From assembly GCF_014648135.1 (NCBI RefSeq), contig NZ_BMQN01000027.1, positions 1 through 25,357 of the forward strand: a stretch of DNA of 25,357 nt, written 5' to 3'. This document shows positions 16,571 through 22,187 of this stretch, piece by piece (within the stretch, counting starts at the first letter, position 1; the number at the start of each line of letters is the position of its first letter). The DNA is from Deinococcus sedimenti. Lineage in GTDB: Bacteria; Deinococcota; Deinococci; Deinococcales; Deinococcaceae. The notes beneath the pieces were generated by a model, which searched no databases, was not told the DNA's origin, and saw only the letters and a list, made by a program, of their open reading frames with translations. Made by a program: the position numbers and the translations under genes.

Positions 16571-18073
16571 ATGAAAGGTGCGCCCCTGCCCGCTGACGAG
16601 GCCGCTCGACTGCTCGACCTCGCCCGGTACCACGTGCTCGACACCGAGCGTGAGGAACCGTTCGAGCGGATCACCCGCCTCGCCGCGCGCCTGCTGCGCA
16701 CGCCCGTCGCCATCATCAACTTCGTCGACCAGTACCGCCAGTGGGGCAAGGCCATGGTAGGCGTCGAGGACACCGAGGCCCGCCGTGAGCATTCCTTCTG
16801 CGCCTGGGCGATCGGCAGTGACGAACCGTTCGTGGTGGAAAACGCCCACGCCGACCCCCGGTTCCATGACAACCCGATGGTGACCGGCGACCCGCGCATC
16901 CACATGTACGCCGGCGCCCCCCTGGTCACGAACGCCGGGCACCGCATCGGCACGCTGTGCGTCACGGACACCTGCCACCACCCGATGTCAGCCGACGATC
17001 TGGCGGCCCTGCAGGACCTCGCGGCGCTGGCCATGCAGGAACTGGAACTGCGCCGCGGCCGGCTCGACGCGGCCCGCGCCGCCGACGCGCAGCGCCTGCA
17101 GGCCGAGGAGCTGCGCCGCACGCTGGCGCACGCGCGGGTGGTGGACGGCATCAGCAGCCTGATGGACCTCGACCTGCCGTTCGGGGACGCCCTGGAGACC
17201 GCCGCCGCGCTGGTCAGCGAGGCAGTCGGCGCGGACTTCACGGCCGTGCTCGAGTGGACCGGCAGCGAGTACTCGGTGAAGGTGCCCCGCACCGGTCAGG
17301 CCCTCACACCCGAGGTGCACGCCGCCGCCGAGGCCCTGCGGGGCGGGAATCAGGGCGTGCTGGGCGCGCTGGGTCACCTGACCAGCCCCCAGTACATCGA
17401 CGACTACGCCCGGCACCCGGGCGCCCTGCCTGCCCTGGCAGCAGCGGGCGTGTCCTCGGTGGCGTACCTGCCGCTGGGCGCCGGAGAGACCCGGCCGCTG
17501 CTGCTCGCCGCGCGACTGGGGCAGAACGCGGTGCAGGGATGGCGCGTTCCGGACCGGGCGCTGCTGGAAGTCACCGCCCGCACCGTCGGGCACGCCCTGC
17601 GGCGCCAGGCGACCCTGGACCAGGCCCAGTCCCAGGCCCGGCAGGACGCCCTGACCGGCCTGTTCAACCGCCGGGCCTTCGACGAGGACCTGGGGACCAC
17701 GCTGCCGCCCGCCACGCTGCTGGCCGTCATCGACCTCGACGGTCTCAAGAGCGTGAACGATCAGGAGGGACACGCGCAGGGCGACAAACTGCTGCAGGTG
17801 TTCGCGCAGGCCCTGCGGGCCGAAGTGGCCGCCCACGGTCAGGTGTACCGCCTGGGTGGCGACGAGTTTGCCGTCGTCAGTGAAGAGCACGTGGATACGG
17901 TGCTGGAATGGGTCGATCTCGCGGCCGGCGCGGCCAAGCAGGTGGTCCTGTCCCCCGTGGGGGCCAGTGTCGGCGTGGCCAGCTGGGCGGAAAGTGGCGC
18001 GCCCGACACGCTGCTCCACCTCGCAGACACCCGCATGTACGACATGAAGCGCCGCCGGCAGAACCGCCGCTGA
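16571..18073 (+). CDS. GAF-GAF-GGDEF diguanylate cyclase
   Basis: 500 aa. The first GAF domain spans about 20-160 and shows the typical EHSFCAWAI, a DPRFHDNP segment and IHMYAGAPL. A helix follows at 160-190, then a second GAF-like domain at about 190-345, ending in RTVGHALRRQ. A GGDEF domain covers 358-495: DALTGLFNRRAFDEDL, metal ligands in IDLDGLKSVND (D388), and an intact GGDEF at 429-433. The inhibitory RxxD site that normally lies just before GGDEF is absent (AAHG there), so product inhibition through it is not expected. Cytoplasmic; no membrane segments or signal peptide. It lies 87 bases after the HD-GYP gene and could share a transcript or use its own leaderless promoter. The closing residues of another protein at the right window edge are very similar to the end of its second GAF domain. 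Confidence 0.92.
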   Translation: MKGAPLPADEAARLLDLARYHVLDTEREEPFERITRLAARLLRTPVAIINFVDQYRQWGKAMVGVEDTEARREHSFCAWAIGSDEPFVVENAHADPRFHDNPMVTGDPRIHMYAGAPLVTNAGHRIGTLCVTDTCHHPMSADDLAALQDLAALAMQELELRRGRLDAARAADAQRLQAEELRRTLAHARVVDGISSLMDLDLPFGDALETAAALVSEAVGADFTAVLEWTGSEYSVKVPRTGQALTPEVHAAAEALRGGNQGVLGALGHLTSPQYIDDYARHPGALPALAAAGVSSVAYLPLGAGETRPLLLAARLGQNAVQGWRVPDRALLEVTARTVGHALRRQATLDQAQSQARQDALTGLFNRRAFDEDLGTTLPPATLLAVIDLDGLKSVNDQEGHAQGDKLLQVFAQALRAEVAAHGQVYRLGGDEFAVVSEEHVDTVLEWVDLAAGAAKQVVLSPVGASVGVASWAESGAPDTLLHLADTRMYDMKRRRQNRR

Positions 18074-18099
18074 CCGTCATTCGGCGCGGACTTCACCAC

Positions 18100-18120
18100 G
18101 TCTGGCAGATACCTCCAGAC
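18100..18120 (+). terminator. Hairpin after the diguanylate cyclase gene
   Basis: GTCTGG pairs with CCAGAC across a 9-base loop, 26 bases past the stop codon. It is also the first part of dispersed repeat copy A. No U-tract follows. Confidence 0.35.
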
Positions 18121-18217
18121 CGCTGAATCGAGAGGAGCGCGCACCCGTGAAGGGCAGCGACTGGACGTGGAGCCCTGGCTCGTGCTGTTGGTTTCAGGGT
18201 GGAACGGAACACCGCTG
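18100..18217 (+). repeat. Dispersed intergenic repeat, copy A
   Basis: The element has a leading hairpin (18100-18120), then CTGAATC..AG..GGAGCG.GCACC, a variable middle, and a conserved 37-base core at 18181-18217 that starts CGTGCTGTTGG and ends GAACACCGCTG. The core matches copy B at 33 of 37 positions by hand alignment. Small non-coding repeats are known in Deinococcus genomes; whether this is one of the described families cannot be judged here. Confidence 0.7.
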
Positions 18218-18337
18218 GTGTTGACGGCTTCCGGCTTGTGCACGCCGGCTCAGGAGCGGCGCCGCACCTGTGCAGGTCTGAAGACCTCACCGGCTGGTCC
18301 GGAGCGGCGGCGGCCCGCGTCGCCAGGGTGGCGTGAC

Positions 18338-18361
18338 GCTGTTCTTTCATCAAAGAACAGC
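18338..18361. repeat. Perfect 10-bp hairpin with 4-base loop
   Basis: GCTGTTCTTT pairs with AAAGAACAGC around CATC. It sits between repeat copies A and C, away from any gene end (265 bases past the cyclase stop). No run of T follows on either strand. Confidence 0.55.
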
Positions 18362-18560
18362 CGACAGGCGGCGTCCATGGCAACCGGAAAAGCCGTGCAG
18401 GGCGACGTGGGCGTCCCCATGGCCGGCGCGCGCAGTCCTCACCTTCCGGACTGGCGCCGGCAGCCCCACGCTGCGCCGAGCAGGCGGCATATCCGGCCGT
18501 CACAACCAGGCCGGGTCGGGGACCGAGCGATCCTGCGGCGGCTCCGGTCAGGCCGCCTGA

Positions 18561-18599
18561 CAGCGGCGTTCGCCTCCACCCTGGAGCCAGCAGCACGCC
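18561..18599 (-). repeat. Dispersed intergenic repeat, copy C (core only)
   Basis: On the minus strand the 37-base core (starting CGTGCTGCTGG, ending GAACGCCGCTG) matches copy B at 31 of 37 positions by hand alignment. The hairpin and first conserved block seen in copies A and B are not recognisable upstream, so this is a degenerate or partial copy. Confidence 0.55.
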
Positions 18600-18837
18600 G
18601 ATGCCGCGTGCGACCCCTGCTTCCGCCAGACAGACTCGTGCTCGTCGGGTTGGCCGTGGACCAACTCGGTGTGCCGGTCAGCCTGGCCGCTGGTCGCGGC
18701 GCTGCCCTGGCGCCGGTGGGCCCGAGCCCCCGCGCTGTCCGTGAGCTCCGGTGACCTGGGGGGAGCCACCGGTCTCTGTCCTCAGCGTGGGTGTCCGGTG
18801 TGGGAAGGGAACCCCTCACCGCACTGGACCACTTCTG

Positions 18838-19434
18838 TCACAACCAGCCCTCCATCCTGGCTCTGCGCGCCGCTTCCACCCTGTTCCTGACGCCCAGCTT
18901 GCCGATGATCTCCGACAGGTGGTTCCGGACTGTTCCGGCCCGCAGGCCGGTCGCCGCCGCAATGTCCTGCGTCGCCGTGCCGGTCTCGGCGAGGCGCAGG
19001 ACGTCCCGTTCACGCGGCGTGAGCGGGCAGGGCTGGCCCGACCCGTGCGGCGGTGCGGTCATCACGATCAGGCCGGCGTGCACCTGCCGCAGGGCCGTCG
19101 CCAGCTCACGGGCCGGCGTGTCCTTGAGCAGGTATCCGCTGACCTGCGCCTGCAGGGCCCTCTCGCGGTACGTGACGTGACCGAAGGTCGTCAGGAGCAC
19201 CACGCGGGTCGCCGGGGCCGTCCGCTGCAGCTGTTCGGCGACGTCCAGGCCACTGAGGCCCGGCATCTCGATATCGGCCAGCAGGATGTCCGGGCGCACG
19301 TCATGAACGGCCGCGAGGGCGTCAGCGCCGCACGCGACCTCCCGGATCACGCTCAGGTCCGGCTGGAGGTTCAGCAGGGTCGTCAGCGCCTCCCGGAAGA
19401 GCCGCTGGTTATCAGCCAGGACCAGGCGAATCAC
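18838..19434 (-). CDS. NarL/LuxR-family response regulator, DesR-like
   Basis: 198 aa from GTG 19434, which overlaps the kinase stop by four bases (GTGA); a longer upstream frame is just the kinase read in another frame. Receiver domain at 1-120: acidic residue D8 (LADNQ), phosphoacceptor D54 in LLADIEMPG, T82 and K104 (LLKD). A LuxR-type helix-turn-helix occupies 137-198 (LTPRERDVLRLAETGTATQ, then TVRNHLSEIIGKLGVRNRVE). It should be phosphorylated by the kinase encoded just upstream and bind DNA as a dimer. Sequence style and partner resemble the DesK/DesR membrane-fluidity system, but the target genes are not evident; the palindromic half-sites at 21549-21577 upstream of the operon are a candidate autoregulatory site. 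Confidence 0.9.
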   Translation of the reverse strand: MIRLVLADNQRLFREALTTLLNLQPDLSVIREVACGADALAAVHDVRPDILLADIEMPGLSGLDVAEQLQRTAPATRVVLLTTFGHVTYRERALQAQVSGYLLKDTPARELATALRQVHAGLIVMTAPPHGSGQPCPLTPRERDVLRLAETGTATQDIAAATGLRAGTVRNHLSEIIGKLGVRNRVEAARRARMEGWL

Positions 19435-20531
19435 AGCGGCAGTGTAGCCGGCCGGGTGGGGAGCGTCACGGTGATGTGCGTCCCGCCCTCGCCAGTGACC
19501 GTCACCGTGCCGCCCAGCAGCTGCGCCCGCTCCTGCATGCCCCGCAGGCCCTGCCCGGGCGTCAGGTCGCCCCCCAGCCCGTCGTCGTGGATGCGGCACA
19601 CGAGCGTGTCGCCCTCCTGCTGGAGGTGCAGGTGCATCCGTGACGCCCGCGCGTGACGCACGACGTTCGTCGCGGCTTCCCGGATCAGCAGCGCCAGGGC
19701 GTGCTCGGTGGGCGCGTCCAGGGGGAGTGCCGGAGCGTCCACCTCGAAGTCCACGCCCGCCGCGCCCAGCGCCCAGCGGGCCCGGGTCAGTTCCACCTGC
19801 ACGTTGCCGCCCTGGTACCCCTGCACCAGGGCCCGCAGTTCACTCAGGGCGTCCCGCGCCACCTGGTCCAGGTCCCGCAGTTCCTGCCGCACCCGGAGGT
19901 CCGGTGTGGCCAGCAGCGCGTCGATGACCTCCACCTTGATCCGCAGGACACTGAGCTGATGCCCCAGCAGGTCGTGCAGGTCCCGCGCGATCCGCTGCCG
20001 CTCCGCCTCCGCGCCCCGCGCCGCGTCCTGCGCCGCCTGAGTGCGCTGCGCCTGACGGTGCCGGTACCCGAGGTGGCACAGCACGCTGCTGAGGCCGAGC
20101 CACAAGCCCAGCGGAATCAGCCACTGCAGGGCCACGGGCGTGAACTGCCCGGTGATCACCGGATGAAACAGCGCCCCGGTCGCCAGGACGTTCAGGCCCA
20201 GCAGGGAGCGGCGCGGCTGAAACCCGATCAGGCAGCCACTGAAGATCAGCAGCACGGCACTACCGTTCGGAATAAGGTCCAGGGTCAGCAGGTAGACCGC
20301 CAGCGTCACGATCCACGCGACGAGCGCCTGCCGCTCCGCCGCGTCGGCGTCCCGTTCCCGGGCGAACGTGATCAGGTACGCCCCGGCAAACACCGTCAGT
20401 CCACCCAGGAGGCGCGTCTGGTCCGCCAGGCCGTGAGGCCGCGTCCAGAACTCCAGAAGCGGCATGGCCAGAAACGCGAGGCACAGCACAGAGACGACCG
20501 GCCACGGCGACACCCGGGTGATCCGCTTCAC
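19431..20531 (-). CDS. Membrane sensor histidine kinase, DesK-like (HisKA_3)
   Basis: 366 aa from GTG 20531, 17 bases after the preceding gene. The N-terminal 155 residues contain five or six hydrophobic segments (about 10-29, 41-57, 69-90, 92-105, 110-126, 133-153) and no large extracellular domain, so it probably senses the membrane or something within it. The dimerisation/phosphorylation helix has EAERQRIARDLHDLLGHQLS with phosphoacceptor H186. The ATPase domain shows the N-box (REAATNVVRHA, N289) and the G-boxes DDGLGG (316-321) and GQGLRGMQER (327-336). This arrangement matches NarL-type kinases such as DesK. The response regulator follows with a four-base overlap. Two genes upstream in the same operon encode a small barrel-like protein and an unknown protein, suggesting an envelope signal. 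Confidence 0.9.
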   Translation of the reverse strand: MKRITRVSPWPVVSVLCLAFLAMPLLEFWTRPHGLADQTRLLGGLTVFAGAYLITFARERDADAAERQALVAWIVTLAVYLLTLDLIPNGSAVLLIFSGCLIGFQPRRSLLGLNVLATGALFHPVITGQFTPVALQWLIPLGLWLGLSSVLCHLGYRHRQAQRTQAAQDAARGAEAERQRIARDLHDLLGHQLSVLRIKVEVIDALLATPDLRVRQELRDLDQVARDALSELRALVQGYQGGNVQVELTRARWALGAAGVDFEVDAPALPLDAPTEHALALLIREAATNVVRHARASRMHLHLQQEGDTLVCRIHDDGLGGDLTPGQGLRGMQERAQLLGGTVTVTGEGGTHITVTLPTRPATLPL

Positions 20532-20548
20532 CAGTGGCCGGTCGCGTT

Positions 20549-20977
20549 TCAGAAGCGGTACCCGATCTCCACCGTGGCCGTCAGACCGGCCCGTCCCGTG
20601 GTCAGGCCGGCTCGTCGCCGCGCCGCGCCGTACCCACCCGCCTCCACGGACAGGTCCGCTCCGCGTGCCAGCGGCCAGCGGTACCCGAGCGTCACGGCTC
20701 CCCCGTACTCTGTGGCGCTCTCATGCCAGCCAGCGTACCCGGTGGAGGAGACGTACAGCCCGGCCCGGCCCGGGGACAGGAACCAGCGGCTGCCGGCCGA
20801 GACACTCCAGAGGTCGCTGCGCAGACTCAGGCCAAACTGCGAGGCGCCGCGCGCCCCGACCGGCACCTCCAGCACCACGCCGGCTCCCTGCAGGACGCTC
20901 CCCGCGACGGCCACCCGCGTGGCGCCGGCCTGTGCGCCGATCAGGAGCGCCAGGCAGGCCAGTGCGGAACGCCTCAC
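20549..20977 (-). CDS. Small secreted, barrel-like outer-membrane protein
   Basis: 142 aa if started at GTG 20977, which overlaps the upstream stop as GTGA, the same arrangement as the kinase/regulator pair; GTG 20986 adds three residues and is possible. The signal peptide RRSALACLALLIGAQAGA is followed by about eight alternating beta-strands (for example FGLSLRSDLWSVSAGSRWFL, GGAVTLGYRWPL, ADLSVEAGGYG), ending in ATVEIGYRF with a C-terminal Phe typical of outer-membrane barrels. The size would fit an eight-stranded barrel. It lies between the unknown 161-aa gene and the kinase. A sensor accessory or a regulated envelope component are both possible; I do not recognise the family. Confidence 0.78.
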   Translation of the reverse strand: MRRSALACLALLIGAQAGATRVAVAGSVLQGAGVVLEVPVGARGASQFGLSLRSDLWSVSAGSRWFLSPGRAGLYVSSTGYAGWHESATEYGGAVTLGYRWPLARGADLSVEAGGYGAARRRAGLTTGRAGLTATVEIGYRF

Positions 20978-21459
20978 GACGCGCACCAGACGTGTTTCCG
21001 GGCGCAGAACGACGCGCGGCGCAGCACGTACGCGGCCAGCGGGTCCCAGCGCACGCCACTCTGCCGCTCCGCCCGCAAGATTGCCTGCGTGTACCCGGCG
21101 CTGCGCACTTCCACGCCGCCGTTCAGACCGGTCCGTTCGATCAGCGTGTGCCCCTGGAACGGACCCTGGAGAATCTGAGAAGCGCGCACCGACGAGCCCG
21201 GAGGGGCCGACATGAACAGCAGACGCGCCGCGGGAGCCAGCTCCTGCCAGGCGTAGGCCCCGGCGTTCAGCATCAGTGACCAGCCGTCGGTGCTCTCCAG
21301 TCGGGCCACGCTGACCCGGGCGTGAGGGCTGGCCGGCCAGTGCCAGACCCGGAGTGGGATGCCCGCGCCAATGGACGCGGCGTGCACTTCGGCCGGGCGG
21401 AACCGATCAGGTTCACGAATGACGTCACGAAGTTCAGCGGGAGAGGGATGGAACATCAT
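20974..21459 (-). CDS. Unknown 161-aa protein, first gene of the kinase operon
   Basis: ATG 21459 (a second ATG follows directly) has GGAGG about 7 bases upstream, the best ribosome site of this operon. There is no signal peptide or membrane segment, so it is probably cytoplasmic. The sequence contains a PxxxxDVIREPDRFRPAEV start, a WHWPASPHARVSVARLES stretch, LMLNAGAYAWQEL, and a Cys-containing tail (ARKHVWCAS). I do not recognise a family. The stop overlaps the next gene's likely GTG start by four bases, so its product is made together with the barrel-like protein, the kinase and the regulator. Conserved placement elsewhere would be needed to assign a role; none is claimed. Confidence 0.75.
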   Translation of the reverse strand: MMFHPSPAELRDVIREPDRFRPAEVHAASIGAGIPLRVWHWPASPHARVSVARLESTDGWSLMLNAGAYAWQELAPAARLLFMSAPPGSSVRASQILQGPFQGHTLIERTGLNGGVEVRSAGYTQAILRAERQSGVRWDPLAAYVLRRASFCARKHVWCAS

Positions 21460-21548
21460 AGAGGGACCTCCGAACGCCGACGCGGCCGGTGAAGACCAGC
21501 GCGGCGAGGTCGAGTGTGCCGCTCACCGGGGAACGTGCACCAGTGTGC

Positions 21549-21577
21549 GGTGTCAGGTGCGGCGTGACACCTGTCAC
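21549..21577 (-). promoter_or_regulatory. Three TGTCA/TGACA half-sites, candidate operator
   Basis: GGTGTCA (21549-21555) is inverted relative to TGACACC (21565-21571), and GTGACA/TGTCAC form a second inverted pair around two bases at 21564-21577. The cluster lies 90-118 bases upstream of ATG 21459. Such paired half-sites are typical of LuxR-type regulator binding, so autoregulation by the operon's own regulator is plausible. Confidence 0.45.
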
Positions 21578-21700
21578 CTCGGCGTGCCGACGGGACCGCA
21601 CCTGACCCTGCGGGAGCAGGCGGCCCGCATCACCCGGACCTCGACCAGAGCGCCGCGAAGGGAGCCGACTCGGTGCCGGGCGCGACGCCTCTGCCGGTCA

Positions 21701-21735
21701 CGGTCGGGACCTGCACCGGGCGCAGGTCCCGACCG
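21701..21735. repeat. Perfect 14-bp hairpin
   Basis: CGGTCGGGACCTGC pairs perfectly with GCAGGTCCCGACCG across a 7-base loop. It is over 240 bases from the kinase-operon start and about 450 bases past the GGDEF-EAL stop. No U-tract follows on either strand. It could be a distal terminator insulating the two units, or a REP-like element. Confidence 0.6.
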
Positions 21736-21970
21736 CCGCTCCAGTCGACCTGACGAGGGGGCGCAGGGCACTGTCCAGTAGGGGCCTGAACTGCGGCCGC
21801 GCACTGGATCGTGCGGGAAGCCCACCGCAGCGGTGAGGTCCTGCTGCCGCGCCCGGTGGTCACGTCGATACCCGGCATGGGGGTGGACCGCCCGCTCCCC
21901 GTGGACCGCACCGCAGTGGAGCGCCTCGTCGAGATCGCCGGGGGACTGGTCACCCTCTGCCAGCAGAGTT

Positions 21971-22095
21971 CAGAGGTCTTGAGGGTAGCCCTCGATCCCT
22001 CTGAATCAAGCGGAGCGAGCACCTGACCACACCAGCGGTCGGAAGTGGAATGGAAGGGCGTGCTGTTGGCCCCAGGGTGGAACTGAACACCGCTG
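21971..22095 (+). repeat. Dispersed intergenic repeat, copy B
   Basis: The element starts with an imperfect hairpin at 21971-22003 (CAGAGG/CCTCTG outer stem, GAGGG/CCCTC inner stem, 3-base loop). It continues with CTGAATCAAGCGGAGCGAGC and ends with the 37-base core at 22059-22095. The order of parts matches copy A. Confidence 0.7.
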
Positions 22096-22148
22096 TGAAC
22101 GCACGAGAGGGGCTGGTCAGGCGGGGCGGACCCCAGCCCCCCTGGACA

Positions 22149-22177
22149 CCGGCCGCCCGGCCGGTCTGGGCGGCCGG
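22149..22177 (-). terminator. Perfect 10-bp G+C hairpin after the GGDEF-EAL gene
   Basis: CCGGCCGCCC pairs with GGGCGGCCGG across a 9-base loop, beginning 10 bases past the stop codon at 22188. A second stem (GGGGCTGG at 22109-22116 with CCAGCCCC at 22133-22140) follows. No U-tract. Confidence 0.6.
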
Positions 22178-22187
22178 GTCGCCCCGG

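Larger units (their letters stand above)
18074..18837. other. Long gene-free region with hairpins and repeat copies
   Basis: About 760 bases between the convergent cyclase and response-regulator genes. Open frames here lack ribosome sites, recognisable domains or consistent codon use, and overlap palindromes. It holds repeat copy A (plus), repeat copy C (minus), the 10-bp hairpin at 18338-18361 and the GTCAGGC/GCCTGAC palindrome at 18547-18561. Copies A and C are inverted relative to each other, about 340 bases apart. Confidence 0.6.
21460..22187. other. Gene-free region upstream of the kinase operon
   Basis: About 730 bases. It holds a candidate operator (21549-21577), the 14-bp hairpin at 21701-21735, repeat copy B (21971-22095) and the terminator hairpin of the GGDEF-EAL gene (22149-22177). 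A plus-strand open stretch at 21790-22026 has coding-like third-position G+C but no ribosome site or recognisable domain. Confidence 0.55.

Noticed and set aside
18167..18754. 195-codon plus-strand open frame in the gene-free region
   Set aside because: It crosses repeat copies A and C and a perfect hairpin, lacks a ribosome site and has no recognisable domain.
18797..18820. Possible terminator after the response regulator
   Set aside because: The stem is only 4 plus 3 pairs with a mismatch and no U-tract; not strong enough to list as a feature.
19653..21215. 520-codon plus-strand open frame opposite the kinase and its upstream genes
   Set aside because: Arg/Pro/Gln-rich translation without domains; the minus strand has clear kinase motifs.
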